Source of the DNA: Temnothorax longispinosus
Taxonomy: Eukaryota; Arthropoda; Insecta; Hymenoptera; Formicidae
Assembly (NCBI RefSeq): GCF_030848805.1
Contig: NC_092367.1
Span: 20,269,692-20,333,691 of the forward strand
Direction: 5' to 3'
Length of the DNA: 64,000 bases
The stretch's first letter is position 1. The number at the start of each line of letters is the position of its first letter. The notes under the pieces were generated by a model that saw only the letters and a program-made list of their open reading frames with translations, was not told the DNA's origin and did no database searches. Made by a program: the position numbers and the translations under genes. This document shows positions 49,580 to 60,319 of this stretch, piece by piece.

Positions 49580-52053
49580 GAAAAGTGGAAAGCTTGGCGC
49601 TGAAACGCTTATTGTTAAAGTTTCTAATAGAAATGAATTGCAATTATTACAAACCACCTTTTATGAATAACAGGTTTCTATTATTTTTCTTCTTTTAGTA
49701 TTTTCTTTTTTTGAATATATAATTATTTTTTTGTTTTTTTGCTTTTTCAAATTTGTACTTGTTATTTTATTTCGATTATTTTGTTTTTGTGTTCAAGTTA
49801 ACATATCAGTTAATGTCTTTTCTAGAAAACATGCTTGGCATAATGGAAGAAGTACGTCTAAAAGTGCACCCTGTCCAAAGTCTGAAGCTGAGACAAAAGT
49901 TACATCTCCTGTCCCACTTGAAACATATAATTCCAAAGTGAAATTGTTTTCATCTAGATGCCGATTAAGGAAGACAAATCGTACCACGGCAAAAATTTCA
50001 AAATATCATATTTTAGAGAGCAAGAATACAGAGCGAGATATATGTCGTAGCATTCTAAATACAGATATTGGACTCAGCAGCCATTACAAAAACGTTAACT
50101 TAGATAATGTTATTCCTGCATTGTCACCGATATTGAACGTATTCAAGATCCGGCATAATAAATTTAATTATTTCGATAAGTTGAAATCTACAGTAGAAAA
50201 TGGCCAAAGAAACGGAACCCAGAAATACAAAAATCAAGTTGATACCCGTTTACTGCAATCTTTCTTTAGCTCACTATTGAATAAAAATGTTCCTCCTGAA
50301 TTATTTGGCAAGAGGAATCGAAATGCTATAAATAGGACAATATATCGTCTTTTAAAGACGGTTCCAGGAAATATGACGATAAAAAGTGCCTTCAAAAGAA
50401 CTGTACGACGAACGGAAAATGCTACTGGAGCATTACTAGACTTGCAACCATTATTCAAGAAGCTGGATGTATGTTTGTTGAAAGTTGAAGCAAATTATAG
50501 ACAGTTTGAACAGGACCATTATCATCATTATCATCATTTCTATATATTAATTTGATAATTGAAGTGTCCAATATTGTCCACAATATCTTTTTTCTAGATT
50601 TCTGACATTAGATGGTTACATTCAATTGATAACAGTATAGTACAATGGATAATTATATTGAAGCTATTGCATTGGTTTTTTACACAGTACGTTATAAAGA
50701 TCTTACATAAATATGTGGTCTTGAAAGAAATTCATAACCAATGGGTTTACATTACAAAAGATAATTGGTGTAAAATGCAAGAAGAGTTTATACGGGAAAA
50801 AGAGAATACTCTTGGTCTTGTACCCGACACGACATTGAATAAGACACATAATATCGGGACATATAAATTTATTCCAGGTTCTTCTGGTTTGAGAGCTTTA
50901 TTTATAACAAAGTACATAAACACACCTATTTAATAAATTATTCCTTAAATACTCTTTTATTTATGCTACAAATGAATATAAATACTATTAGTAAAATATA
51001 TATACTTACATGTGCACAATTTTAGGTACGATGTTAAAGAAAAATATGACGATATTGACGTTGTCTTAAGATTTCTGCAACAATTATATGTGACATTTTC
51101 TAATGAAAATGGCATCCCAAGTGTAGCAAGCTGCAGAAAGGAGATTTCAAATTTTTTCTACCCAAGATCTAAGAAACGATTATATTTTGTTTTATGTGAT
51201 ATTCAAGATGCATTTGGCTCGATAATACAACGTATAATTTATTATTCATCACATTGAACATATTTATCAACAAGTATATCGATTACTTACATTTTAATAT
51301 TCTCTTTCAGAAAAATTATATGATATTATCGTAATGTATTGCGAACAATTAGAAAAGTATCTTGCAGTACGAACTTTTACCTTGTTAAAAACTAAAAGAA
51401 GCCAAAGAAAAAAATTCACAGTGCAAATTTTATCTTATAAACTTAGGAAACATATACCCAAAAACACAAAGATTACCAAAGAAAAACCTAAATTAGTTCA
51501 AACAAAAAAGTTGATTAATAAAATAAAGAAATTAATATTTCGTCAAAAGGTAAAATAAATATATATGAAATTAAAAAGTTAAATTAATATTCAATAATAC
51601 TTTTATTGTAGGTTAAATTGAATGAACGAATATATTCAATAAATTTTGGTGTGCCACAAGGTGCATCAGTATCTCCGATTTTATCCGACATATATTACCA
51701 ACACATGTCTGAAAAAATATTTTCTGAATATTTAAACAACAGTCTACTATGTAGATATGTAGACGACATACTATATATTACTGAAAATGAACATTATGCA
51801 GCAAAGTAATTTTAATAATCTATTTAATAATCTACTTGTATTAAACACACAAACGCAAATACGCATGCATAAAATATATTATAAAATTTTGTATTATAAA
51901 TACAATACTTTTTACAGGTTTCTAGAAACCATTAAAAATGGAATACCTGAATATAATGTAAGATTCAATCCAAATAAAATCAAATCAAATGTAGGAATGC
52001 CTTACAGACGCACGAATATAACATTTCTAAAACAAATTTCTATTACATTGTAA
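49580..52053 (+). CDS. TERT: Telomerase reverse transcriptase (start and C-terminus unresolved)
   Basis: TERT is the catalytic subunit that adds telomeric repeats. Exons 49580-49673, 49826-50468, 50598-50911, 51026-51231, 51311-51549, 51612-51805 and 51918-52053 join in phase. The RNA-binding domain shows VPPELFGKRNRNAINR. The T-motif region follows as LHWFFTQYVIKILHKYVV, QWVYITKDNWCKMQEE and the RT motif-1 line YKFIPGSSGLRALF. Motif A is FVLCDIQDAFGSI (first catalytic Asp), B' is GVPQGASVSPILSDIYY, C is LLCRYVDDILYIT (Asp pair), and D is GIPEYNVRFNPNK. All catalytic aspartates are present, arguing for a working enzyme. Motif E is unclear (ITFLKQISI), and the ~150-residue C-terminal extension is not visible before the stop at 52053. 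No TEN domain is seen, as in other insect TERTs. Confidence 0.9.
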
Positions 52054-53942
52054 AATTGGATCCGAAATAAAATGCTGGAACTGTTATTATTTATTCTACG
52101 TGTTATTATTTATTCTAAACTTTCCCTCAGTCAAAACATAGTGCAATTAATTATTTATTTTATCTTACGTTAATATGTTTTAAATGTTACGCAATAACAG
52201 CTTACGAATGAAGTAAATCAATTATTGCACCGACCGCAACATTGTAAAATATGACACCGATGTACGTACAATCTTGAAAAAAAAAATACATGGTGTTAAA
52301 ATTGCGACGTTTGAATAGTTACATTAATTTTGATAACGTGTCTGTGTAAATGTAATCTCATTCTTTCATAATTTTGTTTCTTCTAATATATGTATAATAC
52401 ATATATGTATATCTAAATTTAAAGATATATTTTATCGAAGAGAACATATACATTAGAGTCAATTTCAATTTGTTATCGTCTCATTGCTAATCTTGCGGTA
52501 TTCGTCGCTTATACGTCTTGTGTGCGCATGAATTATCTATACATTCATATCGCTATGTATATGTATACCTATATGTATACTTGGCATAAGACACCGTGTC
52601 TCTTGATAAGCAAATGTAATATTAATAATAAATACATTACAAATTTAATAAACACGTCATGGTAATATTAAGTAATTATTAAGTAATAGTGAGAAATATA
52701 TACATATTACGTATTCATTGTGACGCTTGAAAGATCATAAAAATTATAAAAAGAATTTTAGATTATGAGGGAAGCGAGAATCTCGAGTTTTTGGAGTCGT
52801 CAGTAATTCATCAGACAGAAATCGCTCCTGTTACGCGGGAAGCATGATGAGCAAAGAGGTTGCAGTTGCAGTAGGTATTCTACAGCGGCTCGCCTACCCC
52901 TACTTTTACCCATCTCTTGAATAACGGCGCGGATGCCCAGCCTACAACCAATCAGAGCGCTGGCAGGTATGCATAGAAGGGGCAGTAGGCTCCCGCCCTC
53001 TGACCAATAGCAGCGTGACTAAGCGGAGGCAATGTGGGGAGGCAACACCCTCGTTTAGAATACCTCCGTCAACCTCCTTGCTTAACATGCTATGCTAATA
53101 CTTTTGCCGATTTAAACGGAGTTTTCAACACCGAGAATCGCCATTTTCACCTAACGGCCCATTTTAATATGTACTTTCAACCATTTTTATGATCTTTTGT
53201 GCATCTCTACGATATACGTGATCAAATTCATCTACGTGTTTAATTTTAACCTATCATTGAAATATGAAATTTCTTTTATTATTATATTCATTAATTATAT
53301 TCGTTTAAATTACAAGTAATTCACACGTATGTGCGGCACGCAAAACGCTCCAACTCATTTCTCACGCTAAACATGACATAGAGAATTGAAGGAATACACG
53401 TAATTTTCCACGAAATAGCAAGATACATTACAATGACTTACATTATTTTGTTAAAAAATTTATAATTATTTAATAGAGATTATATATAACAGCAGAGATT
53501 ATAGTTGTGTCAGCGTATATTTTCTGAGACTCGTTTAGAATCGGGTGACAGAATTCAGAGCTTTGTTTCTCTCATCGTCAATCACCATTTTGACAGCATT
53601 TAAAACATTCTGTCATCTATTTCTTTTTGAGAGAGCATGCTTCTCGTTCCCATCTCCAAATACAAGATATGACAAGTATAAAGATGTTTCTATACAGACG
53701 TTTCTCGAGATTCATGCAGCGTCGTCTGTCGGTGAGCTCAGTCTGTCTCGACGTCATAAAATAATATTATAAATTTTGCATTAAAGGATACTTGACATTA
53801 TCAACATAAAAATATGTCTTGTGAATCGTCCGTATTATAAGTCGGAGTTTAGCGCTTTACCTCTTTCATATAGATCGCCGCATACAAAAATATTCTAAAG
53901 CTTCTTGTCGTTGAATTAATTATAAAGATAACGTGCTTTGCA
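52054..53942. other. TERT 3' flank with CCAAT-box island
   Basis: After the TERT stop a tttccctcag acceptor (to 52132) opens a 26-codon frame that weakly resembles a TERT C-terminus but cannot be joined in phase. 52790-53110 is GC-richer with two CCAAT boxes. The remainder is AT-rich with no exon recognised. Confidence 0.4.
52940..53015 (+). promoter_or_regulatory. Paired CCAAT boxes
   Basis: ACCAATCAGAGCGC (CCAAT at 52948-52952) and TGACCAATAGCAGCG (CCAAT at 53004-53008) are in the same orientation, 56 bp apart, in a GC-rich patch flanked by AT-rich DNA. This is the arrangement of NF-Y promoters. No downstream gene was identified. Confidence 0.35.
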
Positions 53943-54109
53943 TTAACCTTTTCGCTCCTAACGCTGGCTATAACTGATATAGCCGTATTAATTGATATTG
54001 ATATACTAACTCCGCTTGTAGTGTATTAAATATAAGGTTTAAAATAATGATAGTATATAATTTTATCATGATCGCTATTCAGTCGACGCTGTCGTAGCGA
54101 AAAGGTTAA
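53943..54109. mobile_element. TTAA-flanked MITE (piggyBac-like)
   Basis: The element at 53947-54105 (159 bp) is bounded by TTAA on both sides and begins CCTTTTCGCT, matched exactly by the reverse complement of its right end. No coding capacity. Confidence 0.65.
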
Positions 54110-54156
54110 AGAACACTTGGCATTGTTCATATATCATAAGTATTCTGTATTTTAAC

Positions 54157-55075
54157 ATGCTCTCTCGAACAAGATTGAACGATAAAGAATTATAAAATAT
54201 CTCTGCATAATGTTAGCCAACGAAAAAAAAAGGAAGCTACGAATGCCGTCGCTTGCGCTCGGCGAGAAGGTATATATAGACGATCCGAAATGCTACGAAC
54301 GACACGGGACTAATAAATCTCAAGAAATACGTTTATCTTATCATTGTTATGTGTCCTTTAATGTGAGGCATGCTCTCTCGAACAAGAATAAACGATTAAA
54401 AGTTATAAAATGCCTTTGCATAATGCTAGCCAACGGAAAAAAGGAAGCTACGAATGCCGTCGCTCTCGCTTGGCGAGAATTATAGGTATTAGACGGTCTG
54501 AAATACGACGAACGATACGAAACTAAATCTTAAGAAATACGTTCATCTTATCATTGTTATGCGTCCTTTAATGTGAGGCATGCTCTCAAACAAGATTGAA
54601 CGATAAAGAGTTATAATAAAATATCTCTGCATAATGCTAGCCAACGGAAAAAAGGAAGCTACGAATGCCGTCGTCGCTCTCGCTTGGCGAGAATTATAGG
54701 TATTAGACGGTCTGAAATACGACGAACGATACGAAACTAAATCTTAAGAAATACGTTCATCTTATCATTGTTATGCGTCCTTTAATGTGAGGCATGCTCT
54801 CAAACAAGATTGAACGATAAAGAGTTATAATAAAATATCTCTGCATAATGCTAGCCAACGGAAAAAAGGAAGCTACGAATGCCGTCGCTTGCGCTCGGCG
54901 AGAAGGTATAATAGACGATCCGAAATGCTACGAACGACACGGGACTAATAAATCTCAAGAAATACGTTTATCTTATCATTGTTATGTGTCCTTTAATGTG
55001 AGGCATGCTCTCTCGAACAAGATTGAACAATAAAGGGTTATAAAATGTTTTTGCATAATGCATATAGCCAACGAT
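54157..55075 (+). repeat. ~212-bp tandem array, A-B-B-A units
   Basis: Four full units and flanking partial ones. The landmark ATGnTAGCCAACG recurs at 54209, 54428, 54640 and 54848. Units 1 and 4 share one variant (GACGATCCGAAATGCTACG); units 2 and 3 share another (GACGGTCTGAAATACGACG). Open frames of 61-91 codons inside the units are by-products of the repeat. Confidence 0.85.
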
Positions 55076-55479
55076 TAATAAATTCTTATAGATATATTTC
55101 AGCAATCACCACAGATATAAACATCATTCATGAACGACATAAAATATTGTAATTAGCGCCAATGTGATTAGTGTGATTGCAATATCATTAATAATACATC
55201 TCACATTAAAGAGGAAGCTGTGACAATGTAAACGACGCTGCTTTGGAAGCAGGCACCCGCTATACTTAAATTTACATCAGTTAAACCTTTAAAAATCAGT
55301 TAGCGAAAGCACCAAAATATTTATACGACGCGCGCCGGCATTCCCGGACTCGGCGATCTAGGTCAAGGCCAATTTAGAAAGTGGCGATCAATAATGTACA
55401 GCTGTTCGTGACGAAACTGTCCCCCTCCCCCCTCTCCCCGCCGCCCGCGTTTGCCGCTCAAGTAGGTCAAGGCCATGTG

Positions 55480-56380
55480 TCGCTGGCTTGGCGCGAGAAA
55501 AAAAAGTCTTCCCTATCGTTTATCGCAAATATCTGGGCAACCATCGAAGATATAGAAATGATTCAAAAAGGACACTTTAGTTTATACTCTGCACTATTGG
55601 AATATCTCGATTTTATTACTAACACGTGCGTCCTTCCGTTTATTTAACATGATATGATAAAGCGCGCGCGTGCCGTAAATATCGGGCGTAAAATGATTTC
55701 TGACTTTCGTAAAACGCTTACTTATATCTCGGCAACCGTAAATGATAGAAAGATGATTAAAAAAAGACTTTGTACTTCGTAATTTGCCCTATTGGTATTA
55801 CTCACGTGCATTACTCGCACGTATGCTTTCGTTTATTAAAGCAATAAAGCGCGAGCTAGCCGAAAGAATCGCGCGCCTCGCCGCATTCATCATTTTCATT
55901 AAACGCTTATATCGCTCGGCAATCGTAAAAGACAGAAAGATGATTCAAAAAGCACTTTTTAGATCGTGCTCTACTCTGTTAGACGTGCTCACTTTTATTA
56001 TTGCCACGTATTTATTTCCGTTTATTAAGATGAAAAAGCGCGCAAAATCTTAAGGATTCGGGCGCCGAGCAAGTTTTTATTTTTATAAAACGCTTATATT
56101 TCGGCAACCGCAAATGATAGAAAGACGATTCGACAAGCAATCGTTAGTTTGAAATCTGCCCTATTGGATGTAGTCATTTTTAATACTGACAATTTTACAG
56201 TTTCTATTACTAACAATAAAATAAGACGAGAAAGCGCGCGAGATCTTAACGAAACGCGTGCGCCGAGCGACTTTTCATTTTTATTACACACTTACGGTAT
56301 ATATCTCTCGGCAATCATACATGATAGAAAAACACTATACAAAATGGTTTTAGCTTTTTTTTCTCGTTTTGAATGTTTTC
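55480..56380 (+). repeat. Diverged ~190-bp tandem array
   Basis: Five degenerate copies of a unit centred on TATATCTCGGCAACCGTAAA followed by GATAGAAAGATGATTC. The GGCAA core occurs at about 55537, 55731, 55918, 56102 and 56310, so spacing is 184-208 bp. Partly open frames here (88-89 codons) are not supported as genes. Confidence 0.7.
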
Positions 56381-56657
56381 TTTAAGCTGATTTCATGATT
56401 TTTTGTTGAGTATTTTTGTTGCACGCCGACTCCGGAACTATATCAATATCCGAATCATTTTTGGCTAAAATTATATGGAATAAATATGTTCTCGTCAAAA
56501 TATAAGGTAAATTTATATTATTTGTTCACTGTTGTTAAAATCGCCAATGTGCCACTTAATATTGTCAATTTATATAGGTATAATAGTGTCAATAGTGAAA
56601 CTAATATGCTTTTTATTGTTGCGGTTAATTTAACGACAGTCGCCAAAGTAGCCAATT

Positions 56658-56658
<1 letters not shown>

Positions 56659-56714
<56 letters not shown>
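56659..56714. repeat. (CA)n microsatellite
   Basis: A perfect CA run of 56 bp just downstream of the last recognised exon of the odorant receptor, where its final short exon would be expected. Confidence 0.95.
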
Positions 56715-56716
<2 letters not shown>

Positions 56717-56770
56717 ATATATATATATATATTTATATACATATAATATGCATACAGTAATATGACTTAC

Positions 56771-57697
56771 CGCAGAGAAGGTATCCATGGATATAACAAA
56801 CATTTTTCCTGCTGTTAATACACAAGGTTCTTGCGTTTTCATTAACATAAATATTAAGATTTTTCTTGTTCGAGATGAAGTTTGATACCATGTTACGTTC
56901 ATTCTGCAAGCAAAATACAATGACTTTTATATTATAATTTGTATTTAAGATAATTCTCAGAGCATATGTAAAATTTATTTTGTTTGAAAATAAGCAAGAA
57001 TAGATTGATTCGTTTTATTAATACCAAAATGTTTATACGTACAAACTGGTGTGGATATATGTGCTATGGTCGATTAGACGTTGCGCTTGAAAACTCTCGA
57101 AAAATAGATGTACTAACAATGCACATGAAAATGTTATTTGTCTTAAAAACTCTTCGGGGTTATCCACATTTGTGACTGCCTAAGAACATTTAACATTGTA
57201 ATTACAAAGGAATAAGTAATATTTTAATTTTAAATCCATTTTTAATTAATGTTACTAAATTATTCATTAACATACTTATATTTTTTACTAATCTTTGAAT
57301 TACATAGATGTTGAAGCATGTAATCAGTTTTTCTAATATATTAATAATTCATTTAACGCTATTGAACGAAATGGAACATTATCATATATTATTATAATTA
57401 AGATGAATGAAGCTAACATACCGTAACACCCGTCATACTTATGATAAGCATATTGAAACCCGCTATTATAAGGAACATTTGGCTGAACACTGCTTCAATG
57501 AGACTGGCAAATCTTCATGAACAAATTAAAAACATAATACTTTTTTAGATAGAATATGTCTTATTGTAGGAATAAATGTACAATTAATATGTATACGTGC
57601 TATAAATATATATGTTGTTTAAGTATGTTATGTAATTATAAATTTAACAATAACATATATGGATATGTATAACAGTAAAATTGATTACACAATATAG

Positions 57698-57758
<61 letters not shown>

Positions 57759-58735
57759 AGCAGTATAAGCTATTAAGCTGCATCCTGTATTACAGTACCT
57801 TAGAGCTCTCTTGTGTGCATGAATGCTGCTTACAATATTTTCGTACGGTTTATCGTTTTTTATAAATGGGTTAAAATTTATTTCTAGATTATCTTCTTTT
57901 ACTAAATTTTCCAGTTGTTGCCTGATGCAATTGAGGCACAATAAGTTTCAAAATTATTTATTAATACAAATTTCAAATTGATTAAAATGCGTTTAAAGGA
58001 AAATGAACAAAGTAAAGACGATTTTATGAGAGTCTTACCCGATAATCATAAATAATCCGCAAACATGCTGCACTACTATTACATACATTGTATCTGCCGC
58101 GATGGCAATGCTTACACAAATGACTGCTGTAACGTATCCATGAATTAAGATTGGAAAGTAATATTTCTCCATATCGATATAGTACTCAACTTGGTGTAAC
58201 AATGGTCGAGTTGTATCATTTGAAGAAGAACCCAGTAACAATGGTTGCAATGGTACTAACATAAAAAACACCAGCGCGGAATAAAAAGCGCCTAAATAAA
58301 TTCATATATTCTTAATCATTTTGTAGTCTTTATTATCTTTAATTTTTGTTGTAACTACAAAATGAATTCAATTTGTATTTTGAATTTTTACTATAGGAAA
58401 TAAGAGATTCCGTAATAAAAAGGGGTATGCTTATGTTATTACGGTCACTAATAAAAAATAATTTTTTCAGGAACTTAAGAAGAGATAGTCTTTCGCAGAA
58501 CTTTTTCTTCATTGCACATACAATCATATTATGCTTACTCGCGTATATGATTGTAAACGTCCGTCCATTTTGCGCATAATTATTAAGAATCTTAATGTAT
58601 GGAGATGTCATTAATAATTGCCAATCGTATTGTATTTGATCGAAAAGTGCTCTGATCTGTAATTAAATTTTATTACAATTTTGCCAAATTTTTTATTTTT
58701 ATTATGGCTAAAAAATTGCAATATAGAATTGCTCA

Positions 58736-58812
<77 letters not shown>

Positions 58813-59417
58813 CTGTCAAAGTAACACAGTTGTTCTTTCTCGCATATTTAAATTAATATATAAATTTTAGACATGCCCTGCGATAAGCGGGTGTGTATGT
58901 TAAAAATATTTTAAAATTTAGATATATCACAATATGTGTTTATATATACCTCTGTTGTTTTTAATATGCAAGTGATTAATTTTACTCCACATCCTATATC
59001 GACTACTAATGGTGAAAGAGAATCGATAAACACATCGACGTTGTCAATAGAGAGTAAACCACATATCTATGCTTAAACCATGAAGTTATAAGTATGAAGC
59101 ACTAAAGCATACGGCATTTAAATATTATTTATATGTATAAATGTAAAATAGAATATAAAACAAATGTATAGTTATCCGAAAAATAACTTTCTTTTCTATA
59201 AAAAAAGGATTAATAAAATTCTTTTCATCAACGAACAATTAAGTCTGCGATACTCAAATATGCGTCGTCATACCTTGGCGATAAATTGCGTGCCAGCTAA
59301 AGACACTATAATGATAATAATAGCGTTGCTACTTCTATTCGTTTGATAAGGCCATTGTCCGACACACGACAGAAGGACTTTATTGATCCTGTAATTCCGT
59401 CCATCGAAGAACTGCAT
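56771..59417 (-). CDS. Odorant receptor (7tm_6), last exon not found
   Basis: Insect odorant receptors are seven-helix, inverted-topology subunits of a ligand-gated channel formed with Orco. Eight exons join in phase: 59417-59274, 59066-58950, 58656-58539, 58291-58039, 57921-57799, 57512-57422, 57179-57043 and 56903-56771. Family hallmarks are the N-terminal YRINKVLLSCVGQWPYQ, QIQYDWQLL, a long extracellular-loop exon (YYIDMEKYYFPILIHGY), SIHAHKRALR at an exon end, FASLIEAVFSQMFLIIAGFN, HLFFESFQAQRLIDHS, WYQTSSRTRKIL and PCVLTAGKMFVISMDTFS. The model gives about 370 residues and stops at a GTAAGT donor after 56771. The short final exon that normally encodes the end of helix 7 is not seen in the next 400 bp, which hold a CA run. 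The gene may be intact with a distant exon, or a 3'-truncated pseudogene. Confidence 0.85.
57702..57750. repeat. (TA)n microsatellite in receptor intron
   Basis: About 49 bp of TA within intron 5 of the odorant receptor gene. Confidence 0.95.
58738..58809. repeat. (TAA)n microsatellite in receptor intron
   Basis: About 24 perfect TAA units within intron 2 of the odorant receptor gene. Confidence 0.95.
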
Positions 59418-60319
59418 TTCACACTTATCAATAGAACTGTAGAAGAACAATATGTTCAGAGAGAACTGCAGGGAACTTTCAACGTTTCATCCATTTGCAC
59501 CATTGTCTTTAATAATTCTCTCTGTAAGCGTTTCTATCGGCACCGTCACAAAATTATTTTAATTGCTCGCTTATAGCCGTAGTTAATGGCCGTAGTTAAT
59601 GTCGAACATAAGCTTAATAAAAGGCTGTGCCTCTTGAGCCTATAAGGTTTTATGTACTTTGAGATACTTTCCATTGTTCCACGTGAGTGTTGAACATTTC
59701 CGTACGTATAACAGAATATTATATCTTTCTCTTATCTATAGTTACAAGATACTTATTCTTAAAAAAGTGTTTCTCTGCAACGATTTTTTTCTCTTACTTA
59801 AGTAATACTAATAACAACAATTCCATGTTTTTTTCATGTTCTCGAAACTGCTTTCTTCATCTTTTTCAAATGTCTTAATTTATTTAAAAAGTAAACTTAA
59901 CAAAACTAAAATTTAAGATGTTTTGTGTTGCGCGTACACATGTGGAAAGTTTATATTAAATATATGGTATAAATATTAATACGTATTAAGAAATTGAAAA
60001 AAAATTATTAAGAATATTTTTATTCTTACGAAAGATAATAATGGTATAACATTCTTATAATATAAAAGCATGAAAATTTTATTATGCGTATACGTATTAT
60101 GTATACTTATTATTACATTCGAATTGTGCAGTTTAAAAATTTAGTAATTTTCGAAGCGGAATGGGATGTTCTCTTGTCACCTCGTTCATCTGTTAGCTGT
60201 TACGTATCTAAGGCCTTTCTAGACACGCGCACTTTTGCAAATGTCTCGTTCATTTTAAATGTCACAGCATTCATTTATATAGCATATATATTTTTATTAT
60301 TTTATATTTTACGTGACAG
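59418..60319. other. Divergent spacer, Or / BTB gene
   Basis: AT-rich spacer between the receptor start (minus) and the first supported BTB exon (plus). A frame open from 60084 runs into that exon and encodes a hydrophobic segment (FILNVTAFIYIAYIFLLFYIL). It may be part of the gene or intron-derived. Confidence 0.4.

Noticed and set aside
54210..55033. Repeated 61-91-codon frames beginning MLAN
   Set aside because: They recur because the satellite unit recurs; the frame is lost in the B units, so it is not under coding constraint.
54157..56380. CRISPR-like regular repeats
   Set aside because: Units are ~190-212 bp with no short conserved repeat/unique spacer structure, and the genome is eukaryotic.
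59343..59576. 77-codon plus-strand frame
   Set aside because: Antisense shadow of the first odorant receptor exon.
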